Shown here piece after piece: positions 6,157 to 13,615 of a stretch of 23,278 bases of DNA. The translations under genes were made by a program, and so were the position numbers. The notes below the pieces were generated by a model. That model saw only the letters and a list, made by a program, of their open reading frames with translations. It had not been told where the DNA came from and did no database searches. This DNA comes from Porticoccaceae bacterium UBA1989 (GTDB lineage: Bacteria; Pseudomonadota; Gammaproteobacteria; Pseudomonadales; Porticoccaceae), in the NCBI GenBank assembly GCA_002335945.1, contig DDDD01000145.1, forward strand, positions 1-23,278, given 5' to 3'. Each line of letters begins with the position of its first letter. The stretch's first letter is position 1.

Positions 6157-8257
6157 TAAACAACCGTCTAAATTTGTTAATAAAACCCTCGGGGTTATCG
6201 CCCCAATTATTATTTCTGCACTCGTCTCGAGTGCCTCTCTGGCCAACAATGTTATTGAAGAGGTTATTGTGACCTCAGATTTTCGAGATGCGGGTCTGCT
6301 GAAAACGGCGGCCAGTATTACAGTGTTCGACAGCCAGACTATCGGTCAGCGTCAGGCGCGGCATTTAGAGCAGCTACTTAATTTGGCACCCAATGTGAAC
6401 TTCTCTAGCGGCGCTTCGCGTGGCCGCTTTATCCAAATTCGAGGTATTGGTGAGCGCAGTCAGTTTATTGAGCCGCTAAATCCCTCTGTCGGTATTCTGG
6501 TGGACGGCATCGACTTCACCGGTATTGCTGGTGCTGCAACCACCATGGACATTGCGCAAGTTGAAATATTGCGCGGCCCTCAGGGTACGCTTTACGGTGC
6601 CAACGCATTGGCGGGTCTGATTAACCTTAGCGCCAATCAACCCAGCAAACAGACTCAGGGTAATTTGGAAGTCTCCCTAGGTGATTACAATACGCAGACT
6701 GTATCTGCGGCCATGGGTGGTCCAGTAAACCAAGACCTGGGTTATCGCTTTGCCGTTCAGCAGCACCGCAGTGATGGCTATATCCGCAATGATTTTTTAC
6801 AGCGGGATGACACAGACAATATTGATGAGCTCAGTGTGCGCTCAATTCTAGATTGGCAGGCCAGTGAAAACTTGGATCTTAAGCTAACCGCTTTTCATGT
6901 TAATGCCGACAATGGCTACGATGGTTTCTCTCTGGATAATACTCGAAACACTTTGTCGGATAGCCCTGGCCATGACCGGCAGGAATCTACGGCAGTGGCA
7001 TTACAGAGCAACTGGCAGGCCAATAGCAATGTTGAGTTAGTCAGTCTGGTAAGCTTTGCAGACAGTAATCTAGAATATGGTTTTGATGAAGACTGGGCCT
7101 TCCCTGAGATATGCACAGGTCAACCCTGCGCAGGCTGGGAATACAGTTCTACCGACAACTATGTTCGTGAGCGCCAAAACGGCAGCATTGATCTGAAGCT
7201 AGTGTCTCAGGATTCAGCCCAGATTTTTAATGGCACTACAGACTGGGTTGCTGGTGTCTACTGGCGCGAGCAGGACGAAGAGTTATTGCGTCAATACACC
7301 TACGCAACTGGGGACTTTGCCAGTAATTTTGATACCACCAATCAGGCTTTTTATGGTCAGTTTGATACTCAGCTTACTGAGGCACTGACCCTTACCACTG
7401 GCGTGCGATTTGAAAATCGTCAGGCAGCTTATGCGGATAGTGATTTGGTGGCTCATAAGGTGGACGAAGATATTTGGGGTGGCCGGATTGTTCTGCAATA
7501 TCAGTTATCGGCACAGGCTATGGTCTATGGTTTGATCTCGCGAGGATACAAGGCGGGCGGTGTGAACAGCAATGCCTCTCTGTCTGCGGAAGACCGTGAA
7601 TTCGATACGGAGCTTATGCTCAATTATGAGGCAGGGGCTAAGGGCCGATGGTTAGATGACAGACTTCAGGCTCAGGTGGCGATGTTCTATCAGCAGCGTG
7701 ATGATATTCAGATCAAGCAGTCGCTGGTGCAGTCCCGAGTAGACAGTAATGCGGTTAGCTTTACTGACTATTTTGGCAATTCAGCCGAGGGTAGCAACTA
7801 TGGTGTTGAGCTTGAGTTTAATTGGCTTGCTAGCGAGAGTCTGGCTCTGTTTGGTACTGTTGGTCTGTTAGAAACGGAATATGATATTCCGCTTTCTGCC
7901 GACCTTAACCGTCGTGATCAGGCTCATGCCCCAGGTTATCAATTTGCGCTTGGCGGCACGGCACAGGTTACTGACAGTTTGGCCCTCAGTATTGATATAG
8001 AAGGCAAGGATAAGTTTTACCTGTCATCCAGTCATGGCGAACAGTCTGAGTCTTATGAGCTACTCAATGCCAGCCTAGACTATAACTTTGGTGATTGGGA
8101 ACTGTCTCTATGGGGACGTAATTTAACCGATGAAGAGGTTATTGTTCGTGGGTTCGGTGGTTTTGGTAATGACCCCCGCAAATTTTATGCAACGGAACCC
8201 TACTACCAGTTCGGTGAACCTCGTATGTTTGGTGTCAGCGGTAAATACGATTTCTAA
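6116..8257 (+). CDS. TonB-dependent outer membrane receptor, predicted thiamine uptake
   Basis: A 713-residue gated beta-barrel importer. A long basic N-region with five-residue repeats leads into a signal peptide ending at about SLA-NN (residue 43). Next come a TonB-box-like EEVIVTS and the plug domain (SITVFDSQTIGQRQARHLEQ, RIRGIG-type and VEILRGPQGTLYGANALAG motifs, about residues 60-180). The rest is barrel strands, ending in the C-terminal aromatic YDF. Cys333 and Cys338 lie close together in a probable surface loop and may form a disulfide. Substrate assignment rests on context: the gene is the first after a TPP riboswitch and is followed by a thiamine-binding protein, a PnuT-like permease and a kinase. 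GAGG at 6102-6105 is a somewhat distant ribosome binding site. The substrate could also be a thiamine precursor or phosphate ester. Confidence 0.93.
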   Translation: MYHLSKYRLPKYCFKQPSKFVNKTLGVIAPIIISALVSSASLANNVIEEVIVTSDFRDAGLLKTAASITVFDSQTIGQRQARHLEQLLNLAPNVNFSSGASRGRFIQIRGIGERSQFIEPLNPSVGILVDGIDFTGIAGAATTMDIAQVEILRGPQGTLYGANALAGLINLSANQPSKQTQGNLEVSLGDYNTQTVSAAMGGPVNQDLGYRFAVQQHRSDGYIRNDFLQRDDTDNIDELSVRSILDWQASENLDLKLTAFHVNADNGYDGFSLDNTRNTLSDSPGHDRQESTAVALQSNWQANSNVELVSLVSFADSNLEYGFDEDWAFPEICTGQPCAGWEYSSTDNYVRERQNGSIDLKLVSQDSAQIFNGTTDWVAGVYWREQDEELLRQYTYATGDFASNFDTTNQAFYGQFDTQLTEALTLTTGVRFENRQAAYADSDLVAHKVDEDIWGGRIVLQYQLSAQAMVYGLISRGYKAGGVNSNASLSAEDREFDTELMLNYEAGAKGRWLDDRLQAQVAMFYQQRDDIQIKQSLVQSRVDSNAVSFTDYFGNSAEGSNYGVELEFNWLASESLALFGTVGLLETEYDIPLSADLNRRDQAHAPGYQFALGGTAQVTDSLALSIDIEGKDKFYLSSSHGEQSESYELLNASLDYNFGDWELSLWGRNLTDEEVIVRGFGGFGNDPRKFYATEPYYQFGEPRMFGVSGKYDF

Positions 8258-8291
8258 GGTTTTTTAATAGCTGTTTAATAGGAGCAGTATT

Positions 8292-8543
8292 ATGCAAGTA
8301 ACCATCGATATCAGCATGTACCCGAATCGGGAGGACTTTATTCCACCGATTCAGGGCTTTATTGAAAAGATTAATCAGTTTGATAATCTCAAGGTGACCA
8401 CCTTTCCGACCAGTACTGTGGTTCAGGGTGAGTATGAGCATGCCATGAAAGCGGTGCAGGACACTATTGCTGCCTGCTATAAGGAATTTAATATGGCGAT
8501 TTATGTGGCCAAAATTATTCCCGGCTACGAGGCATTGCAGTAA
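8292..8543 (+). CDS. Small thiamine-binding protein (YkoF/MTH1187-like family)
   Basis: An 83-residue cytoplasmic protein without signal peptide. It matches the MTH1187/YkoF-like thiamine-binding fold: a first strand MQVTIDISMYP, a helix IPPIQGFIEKIN, a strand VTTFPTSTVVQGEY, a helix MKAVQDTIAACYKEF and a last strand MAIYVAKIIPGY. In Bacillus, YkoF binds thiamine or its pyrimidine moiety beside an ABC transporter; here the partner is a PnuC-family permease. A strong AGGAG sits before the ATG, 34 nt after the receptor gene, and the stop overlaps the next start by one base (TAATG), suggesting translational coupling. The role is probably to bind thiamine as it enters or hand it to the kinase; that is inference. 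Confidence 0.82.
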   Translation: MQVTIDISMYPNREDFIPPIQGFIEKINQFDNLKVTTFPTSTVVQGEYEHAMKAVQDTIAACYKEFNMAIYVAKIIPGYEALQ

Positions 8544-9142
8544 TGTTCGATTGGGTTAACCTAGAGACAGTGGCGGTGGTCTTATCCATCGCCTACCTTG
8601 TTCTGGCCATGAAAGAAAATAGCCTGTGCTGGTACTGTGCTTTTTTTAGCACGGCTATTTACGTGGTTATTTTCGGCGATGTCAGCCTGTACATGGAGTC
8701 TGGCTTAAACGTTTATTATATGGCCATGGCTATTTATGGCTGGTACCAGTGGCAGCGAGGAGGCTCTGATAATGAGGGCATTGCCCTGTCTGTCTGGACG
8801 GCGAAACAGCATCTTATCGCCATGGCAGTGATTATATTGGCTACACTCATTTCAGGTTACCTGCTTTCTGCGACGACGGAAGCTAGGCTGCCCTACATAG
8901 ATTCCTTTACCACCTGGGCCAGTATTCTGACCACGGTGATGGTGGCTCGCAAAGTCCTAGAGAACTGGCTGTACTGGATTGTTATTGATAGCGTTTCTAT
9001 TTTTCTGTATTTAGATCGAGAGCTGTATCAAACTGCTGCTATGTTTACCCTGTATTTGGTGTTGGCGACCCTTGGTTACTTTGCCTGGAGAAAACGTTAT
9101 GCCGAACAGAACCCAAACTTTACTTCAGCAAACTCTATCTGA
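8543..9142 (+). CDS. pnuT: PnuC-family transporter, probable thiamine permease PnuT
   Basis: A 199-residue inner membrane protein with about seven hydrophobic segments. Family marks are YGWYQWQRG (Trp67, Trp70) and NWLYWIVIDSVSIFLYLDR (Asn141, Trp142, Trp145, Asp149), followed by a last helix ending in AWRKRY. PnuC proteins are facilitators that depend on intracellular phosphorylation of their substrate for net uptake. PnuC takes nicotinamide riboside, PnuT takes thiamine. The TPP riboswitch and the neighbouring thiamine-binding protein argue for thiamine. It starts inside the stop of the previous gene and its 3' end overlaps the kinase gene by 44 nt, so the three products are probably made in a coordinated way. 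Nicotinamide riboside specificity is the main alternative. Confidence 0.88.
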   Translation: MFDWVNLETVAVVLSIAYLVLAMKENSLCWYCAFFSTAIYVVIFGDVSLYMESGLNVYYMAMAIYGWYQWQRGGSDNEGIALSVWTAKQHLIAMAVIILATLISGYLLSATTEARLPYIDSFTTWASILTTVMVARKVLENWLYWIVIDSVSIFLYLDRELYQTAAMFTLYLVLATLGYFAWRKRYAEQNPNFTSANSI

Positions 9143-9860
9143 TTGGCAGAGCTGGACTATAGGGAGCGGTCCGCGCCTCACAGACACCCCTGAGCTAATA
9201 CGAGAGCTTACGGGAGGTCGCACCAATAAAACCTTCCTCGTGGGCTTAGCAGGCTTTACAGCGGTTGTGCGGATTAATTCCCCCATCAGCGAGGCCCTTG
9301 GCATTGACCGCCAGCGAGAAGCAAAAATACTGGGTCTATTAAATTCCAGCGGTGTTATCCCCAGAGTGTATTTTATTAGCGATGAGGTGCTGGTTAGCGA
9401 ATATATTGAGGGCCAGATTTCCACCAACCAGAGTTTGAAAAACAGCGTGAATATGGAGGCGGTATCCAACGCCCTGCGCAAGATTCAGGCTATTCCAATG
9501 TCTGATATGGTGCCGCGTAACTATTTACAGTATTGTCGTGGCTACCTAGATCAGCTATCTGCCGACTGTGTATCTGCGACGGTGAAAGAGGAGATAGAAT
9601 CCGTTGCCAGAGTTGTCGACAGTAGCGATTGGCAGCCGGTTATCTGTCACCATGATTTGATCGCAGAAAATATTATTGAAAATCATAACGGTGTGTTTAT
9701 TATCGATTGGGAGTACGCTGCTCTGGGACACCCTGGGTTAGATTTTTTGCGCCTCTATGGTGCCGACTTTGCAGACTCAGGTGACCCACAAAATACCTTA
9801 CAACCATTGTTTAAAATACAGCAGGCAATGGATAAACTCTGGTTAGCTGTGCAGCTTTAG
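9099..9860 (+). CDS. APH/choline-kinase-fold phosphotransferase, probable thiamine kinase
   Basis: A 253-residue small-molecule kinase of the aminoglycoside phosphotransferase fold. The N-lobe has LTGGRTNKTFLV (about residues 37-48) as nucleotide loop and a later VVRIN strand. The catalytic loop is HHDLIAEN (His184 to Asn191, Asp186 as base), and IIDWEYAALG supplies the metal-binding Asp203. ThiK in enterobacteria has this fold and makes thiamine monophosphate. Assignment to thiamine rests on the operon: it follows the PnuT-like permease with a 44-nt overlap and would trap imported thiamine. I chose ATG 9099 with GGAG 9 nt upstream; a TTG at 9072 is a poorer start. ThiK-like activity would leave conversion to TPP to ThiL elsewhere. 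Another small alcohol substrate cannot be excluded. Confidence 0.8.
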   Translation: MPNRTQTLLQQTLSDWQSWTIGSGPRLTDTPELIRELTGGRTNKTFLVGLAGFTAVVRINSPISEALGIDRQREAKILGLLNSSGVIPRVYFISDEVLVSEYIEGQISTNQSLKNSVNMEAVSNALRKIQAIPMSDMVPRNYLQYCRGYLDQLSADCVSATVKEEIESVARVVDSSDWQPVICHHDLIAENIIENHNGVFIIDWEYAALGHPGLDFLRLYGADFADSGDPQNTLQPLFKIQQAMDKLWLAVQL

Positions 9861-9872
9861 AGAGATTAAATA

Positions 9873-10241
9873 ATGAGTGATAAGTACAACGAATTAAGCG
9901 CCGATGAGAAATATGTGATTCAGCAGAAGGGCACTGAACGCCCTTTTGTGGGTGTCTATACCGACCACTTTGAGGGCGGCCAGTATCTCTGTAAGCAGTG
10001 TGATGCGCCGCTGTACCGGTCTGAGCATAAATTCTCATCCCATTGCGGCTGGCCGAGTTTTGATGACGAAATTGCCGGGGCAGTGAGGCGAGACACAGAT
10101 GCAGACGGTTCGCGAGTAGAGATACTCTGTGCCAAGTGCGATGGCCATTTAGGCCATGTATTTGACGGTGAGGGTTACACCGCCAAAAACACGAGGCACT
10201 GCGTCAACAGTATATCTATGAAATTTGTCGCCAAAAATTAA
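9873..10241 (+). CDS. msrB: Peptide-methionine (R)-S-oxide reductase MsrB
   Basis: Repairs methionine-R-sulfoxide in proteins using thioredoxin. The 122-residue protein has the zinc site formed by two CxxC pairs (Cys40/Cys43 and Cys86/Cys89), the HCGWPSF motif with Cys58, LGHVFDGEG, and the catalytic Cys110 in RHCVNS. Cys58 may serve as the resolving cysteine. There is no signal peptide, so it is cytoplasmic. It starts 12 nt after the kinase stop, with GAGAGA as ribosome binding site, so it is likely cotranscribed with the thiamine genes and may come under the TPP riboswitch. This pairing is unexpected functionally and may be a passenger arrangement. The end is convergent with yajQ, 18 nt apart. 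Confidence 0.95.
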   Translation: MSDKYNELSADEKYVIQQKGTERPFVGVYTDHFEGGQYLCKQCDAPLYRSEHKFSSHCGWPSFDDEIAGAVRRDTDADGSRVEILCAKCDGHLGHVFDGEGYTAKNTRHCVNSISMKFVAKN

Positions 10242-10259
10242 TGTGTGCTCTATCTAGGG

Positions 10260-10745
10260 CTAGTCTCGAAAGTTTTTAAACTGAAAGGGCTGTCCTAGGT
10301 CGGCTTCGCGGACTGCGGCCATCACGGCCTGTAAATCGTCGCGCTTCTTGCCGGTGATTCTAACTTCATCGCCCTGCACGGCAGCCTGGACCTTAAGCTT
10401 TTTCTCTTTGACTAGCTTCACTAGTTTTTTGCTGATATCGGCGGCGATACCCTGCTTAAAGCTAACAGGCAGTGAAAAGGTTTTGCCGCTGTGGATTGCC
10501 TCGTCATCGCACTCGATAACGGTTGGGTCTATACCGCGCTTAACCAGCTGAATACGCAGAATGTCGAGTAATTGCTGACATTGAAAATCTGCCTCAGTCT
10601 TGAGTGTTACCACATCATCTTTTAACGTGATGCTGGCATCGACGCCGCGAAAGTCGAATCTGGTGGTCAGTTCACGACTGGCATTATCAGTGGCATTGAG
10701 TATTTCGGCTGAGTCGACTTCAGAAACAATATCTAAACTTGGCAT
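10260..10745 (-). CDS. yajQ: YajQ family cyclic-di-GMP-binding protein
   Basis: A 161-residue cytoplasmic protein, the usual YajQ length, with the diagnostic start MPSLDIVSEVDSAEI, the RFDFRG element, the middle KSGKTF-like HSGKTFSLP segment and the end VREADLGQPFQFKNFRD. YajQ homologues bind nucleotides including c-di-GMP and act as effectors with transcription regulators in some Xanthomonas and Pseudomonas; the role here is not visible. Start 10745 gives the family N-terminus and has AGGTGA about 8 nt upstream. A GTG at 10757 would add four residues but lies within that site. It is divergent from the ychJ-like gene, sharing a 78-nt promoter region, and convergent with msrB. Confidence 0.95.
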   Translation of the reverse strand: MPSLDIVSEVDSAEILNATDNASRELTTRFDFRGVDASITLKDDVVTLKTEADFQCQQLLDILRIQLVKRGIDPTVIECDDEAIHSGKTFSLPVSFKQGIAADISKKLVKLVKEKKLKVQAAVQGDEVRITGKKRDDLQAVMAAVREADLGQPFQFKNFRD

Positions 10746-10823
10746 GTTATGGCTCACCTGCGGCTATTTGAGTTATTATTTTAAACCAGACTGGTGAGAT
10801 TAATCTAATTAGAGACGGTAGAA

Positions 10824-11216
10824 ATGTTAAATAACTGTATCTGCGGCAGCGGCAAAGCATTTAGTGAGTGCTGCGAGCCGTTGTTAAGTGGAAAAATGCC
10901 GGCCAAAACACCAGAGCAGCTGATGCGTTCCCGCTACAGCGCCTATGCATTCGGCGGTTACGGCGACTATCTGCTAAAGACCTGGTTCGCCCCAATGGCC
11001 AAGGGTTTAACCGCCCAGGCGCTCTCTGAGAAGGCTCAGCAATGGGTTTCATTGGAGGTAGTTGATTCAGGGGTAGCCGACCAGCAGGGTTGGGTGGAAT
11101 TTAAAGCGACCTACCTGGAAGACAGCAAGCAGAGAGTCATGCATGAGAAGTCGGTGTTTACCCTTAGCGGTGACTGTTGGCTGTATATAGGTGGCGAAGT
11201 AACCACTGATCGCTAG
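10824..11216 (+). CDS. YchJ-family (UPF0225) SEC-C motif protein
   Basis: A 130-residue protein of unknown biochemical role. It begins with the SEC-C metal-binding motif CICGSGKAFSECC (about residues 5-17), which resembles the zinc finger at the end of SecA. PAKTPEQLMRSRYSAY and the NTF2-like domain (WVSLEVVDSG to KSVFTLSGDCWLYIGG) follow. This is the full YchJ layout, although 130 residues is a little short of the E. coli protein. A partner such as ribosome or SecB has been proposed for SEC-C domains in general; nothing here settles it. The ribosome binding site is weak (GGTAG). It lies 35 nt before the hydrolase gene on the same strand and may share its transcript. Confidence 0.88.
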   Translation: MLNNCICGSGKAFSECCEPLLSGKMPAKTPEQLMRSRYSAYAFGGYGDYLLKTWFAPMAKGLTAQALSEKAQQWVSLEVVDSGVADQQGWVEFKATYLEDSKQRVMHEKSVFTLSGDCWLYIGGEVTTDR

Positions 11217-11251
11217 ACCTAAACCATTGAGAAAACCCTCTAGGAGTCGAT

Positions 11252-12223
11252 ATGAACCTGAGCTTAGTAGATCCAGAACTCGCCGTTGCCTTGGCACAAT
11301 TCCCGCAAATGGATATCTGGTCAGATCTGCCACTGACACGCAAGCTTATTGCTCAGGCGCGGCTGGGTTTGATGGCGGCACTGCCAGCGATTGAGAATGT
11401 TACCAGTACCGACTATAGCATTCAGAGTAGGAATACTTTAGGTGCTTCAGCAGCACCAGAAGTATTGGTGCGAGTGTATCGCCCTCAGGATCAAACCCAG
11501 CATCTGCCAGCATTATTATGGATTCATGGCGGCGGTTACTGTCTTGGCAGCATGGAACAAGATGATTATTTCGTGGGACAGATGGTCAAAGAAATAGGCT
11601 CTGTGGTGGTCTCTGTGGACTATCGGCTGGCACCTGAACATCCTTTCCCCGCGCCTTTAGATGACTGCTACAGTGCTCTGTGCTGGTTATTCAGTAACTC
11701 TGAGGAGCTCAAAGTAGACGGATCACGCATTGGTATAGGTGGCATTAGTGCCGGTGCAGGGTTGGCTGCTGGACTCGCGCTGTTAGCCCGTGATCAGGCT
11801 GAAGTGTTCCCCATTTTTCAGGCGTTACTCTGTCCCATGATCGACGACCGCAGTATTACAGCCTCTAGCCATAGCATCACCGATGAAAGGGTGTGGAATC
11901 GCAATTCAAATATTAAGGGTTGGCAGGCTTACTTGGGCCCGAATGTGAGTGGGGGTGCTGAAGCGCCATCGGCCTATGCTGCCCCAAGCCGGGCAGAAGA
12001 TTTAACCGGTTTGCCTTCGACCTATATCGGCGTGGGTTCAGTAGATGCATTTGTCGACGAGAATACTGACTATGCTGAGCGTCTTAATGCGTCGGGTGTT
12101 AATACTCAGTTCGAGATTTTCCCCGGTGGATTTCATGCCTTTGAATTTACGGTACCTGACGCAGAAATCTCACGGCGCACGAGAGACTGTCATTATCAGG
12201 CGATCAAAAAGGCTCTTTTCTAG
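11252..12223 (+). CDS. HSL-family alpha/beta hydrolase (esterase)
   Basis: A 323-residue cytoplasmic carboxylesterase of the hormone-sensitive lipase family (family IV). The oxyanion-hole motif HGGG is at residues 92-95, and VDYRLAPEHPFPAPLDDCY is the family block that follows. The nucleophile is Ser166 in GISAG, where most relatives have GDSAG. The acid is probably Asp265 (GSVDAFVDE) and the base His295 (GGFHAFE), so the triad is complete. Natural substrate is unknown; short-chain acyl esters are typical. TAGGAG precedes the ATG. The last four bases, CTAG, contain both this gene's stop and the stop of the convergent tatC on the other strand. Confidence 0.9.
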   Translation: MNLSLVDPELAVALAQFPQMDIWSDLPLTRKLIAQARLGLMAALPAIENVTSTDYSIQSRNTLGASAAPEVLVRVYRPQDQTQHLPALLWIHGGGYCLGSMEQDDYFVGQMVKEIGSVVVSVDYRLAPEHPFPAPLDDCYSALCWLFSNSEELKVDGSRIGIGGISAGAGLAAGLALLARDQAEVFPIFQALLCPMIDDRSITASSHSITDERVWNRNSNIKGWQAYLGPNVSGGAEAPSAYAAPSRAEDLTGLPSTYIGVGSVDAFVDENTDYAERLNASGVNTQFEIFPGGFHAFEFTVPDAEISRRTRDCHYQAIKKALF

Positions 12224-12960
12224 GCGGATTCTTTTGACGGACTAACCAGTCGGCCAAACAAAATACCCACTTCAAATAGCAGCCACATAGGGATGGCGAG
12301 CAGTGTTTGAGAAATAATATCCGGTGGCGTCAGCAACATACCCAATACAAAACAGAGTACGAACACATAGGGACGCTTTTTGGCTAGGTTATCTGGGTCA
12401 ACAGCGCCCATCCACGACAGAATAACCACGGCGATAGGGATTTCGAAACTAATGCCAAAGGCAAAGAAAAGCTTGAGTACAAAGTCTAGATAGCTGCGAA
12501 TATCGGGCATCACAGTAATCCCTTCCGGCGCTATGCTGGTGAAGAATAAAAACACCAGTGGAAACACAATGTAGTACGCAAAAGCCATACCGGCATAAAA
12601 CAGCACTACGCTAGAGATAAACAGCGGTATGACTATTTTCTTTTCCCGCTTGTATAAACCGGGGGCAAGAAAGGCCCAGGTTTGATAAAGAATGTAGGGC
12701 ATAGCCGCAAACATGGATAACACCAATGTGAGCTTGAAGGGGGTTAAGAACGGCGAGGCAATTTCGGTGGCGATCATGCTGGAGGATTCGGGAAGGTACT
12801 CGCGAATAGGCTCTGAGATATACAGATACAGCTCATTGCTAAAGGAAAATAAACCGGCGAAAATAATCAGAACAGCAGCAACACAGCGTAGCACTCGATC
12901 TCTAAACTCGATTAGGTGGCCCATAAATGGTTGGCTGCTAAGGGTTTCTGATTCAGTCAT
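12220..12960 (-). CDS. tatC: Sec-independent protein translocase TatC
   Basis: The multi-spanning receptor subunit of the twin-arginine translocase, which exports folded proteins across the inner membrane. The 246-residue protein begins with the conserved MGHLIEFRDRVLRC (signal-peptide recognition region including the Glu of HLIE). It has FLAPGLYKREKK in the first cytoplasmic loop and six hydrophobic segments, with the FGISFEIPIAVVIL and VLGMLLTPPDIISQ blocks. It overlaps the end of tatB by 8 nt and is the last gene of the long minus-strand run. The stop codon shares bases with the stop of the convergent esterase gene. Confidence 0.97.
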   Translation of the reverse strand: MTESETLSSQPFMGHLIEFRDRVLRCVAAVLIIFAGLFSFSNELYLYISEPIREYLPESSSMIATEIASPFLTPFKLTLVLSMFAAMPYILYQTWAFLAPGLYKREKKIVIPLFISSVVLFYAGMAFAYYIVFPLVFLFFTSIAPEGITVMPDIRSYLDFVLKLFFAFGISFEIPIAVVILSWMGAVDPDNLAKKRPYVFVLCFVLGMLLTPPDIISQTLLAIPMWLLFEVGILFGRLVSPSKESA

Positions 12961-13384
12961 TTGGATTTTCTTTGGCCGGCTTCACTGGTAGATCTTCGTT
13001 TAGCGCTTGATCCAGTTCGTCATCTATTTCGCCAACTAAATCTTCATCGAGTTCTGCCCTAGCATCCGATAGTTCGTTGTCGAGTGTGACCTTGGCGTCA
13101 GATATTTCTTTGTCGAGTGCGGCCTTGGTGTCAGTGATGGTGGTTTCAATATCACCTTTGGCTTCATCTAACTGGCGCATGATTTTCTCATTTTTCAGCT
13201 GAAGACGAATTTCATCAATGCCCACCTCGTTTTCCAGTTCTTGTCTGGCGCTGGAGAGCATCTGCTTCATCCGCCCAAACCATAAACTGATCGTGCGCAC
13301 TGTTTCAGGCAGCCGTTCGGGACCCATTACAAGAAGGGTAATGACCGCGATAATAAGTAGTTCTGAAAAGCCTATATCGAACAT
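12953..13384 (-). CDS. tatB: Sec-independent translocase TatB with a hendecad-repeat tail
   Basis: Subunit that with TatC binds twin-arginine signal peptides. Residues 1-20 (MFDIGFSELLIIAVITLLVM) are the single membrane helix, then the hinge GPERLPETVR and the amphipathic helix ISLWFGRMKQML, all standard TatB. The tail is unusual: residues 73-116 form four consecutive 11-residue repeats with pattern xD/E-A/T-K/R-x-x-L/I-D/E-x-x-L/I, predicting an extended right-handed coiled coil. An acidic region (GEIDDELDQALNEDL) follows. The repeats account for a 132-nt stretch of four 33-bp units. It lies 3 nt after tatA. Confidence 0.95.
   Translation of the reverse strand: MFDIGFSELLIIAVITLLVMGPERLPETVRTISLWFGRMKQMLSSARQELENEVGIDEIRLQLKNEKIMRQLDEAKGDIETTITDTKAALDKEISDAKVTLDNELSDARAELDEDLVGEIDDELDQALNEDLPVKPAKENPND
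13037..13168 (-). repeat. Four 33-bp imperfect repeats inside tatB
   Basis: Residues 73-83, 84-94, 95-105 and 106-116 of TatB (ending ...ETTI, ...LDKEI, ...LDNEL, ...LDEDL) align without gaps. At DNA level the last three units are clearly related, with the motif for LD-x-E and SDA/TDT recurring every 33 bases. This looks like in-frame expansion by duplication. Confidence 0.65.
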
Positions 13385-13387
13385 AGA

Positions 13388-13591
13388 TTATTCAGCAGTG
13401 TCTTTTTTCTCGACTGACGCATCAGTATCGCTAGGCGCTTCATCTTCCTCTTTGGCTTCGGTGCTAATGGAATCTTTAAAGCCCTTTACCGCACCACCTA
13501 GGTCAGACCCTATATTGCGCAATTTCTTAGTACCGAAAACCAGTGCTACTATCACCAGAATAATTAATAATTCTTGCCATCCAAAACCCAT
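13388..13591 (-). CDS. tatA: Sec-independent translocase TatA
   Basis: The small pore-forming subunit of the Tat system, 67 residues. It has the TatA/E start MGFGWQELLIILVIVALVFG (one membrane helix), the hinge GTKKLRNIGSDLG and the amphipathic helix GGAVKGFKDSI, then a short acidic tail. I chose ATG 13591, which has AAAGGAG at ideal spacing (7 nt). The ATG at 13597 lies directly against that site and would add MV. It is the first of the three tat genes, 24 nt after hisE in the same direction. Confidence 0.96.
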   Translation of the reverse strand: MGFGWQELLIILVIVALVFGTKKLRNIGSDLGGAVKGFKDSISTEAKEEDEAPSDTDASVEKKDTAE

Positions 13592-13615
13592 TACCATTCT
13601 CCTTTATAAATTAGA

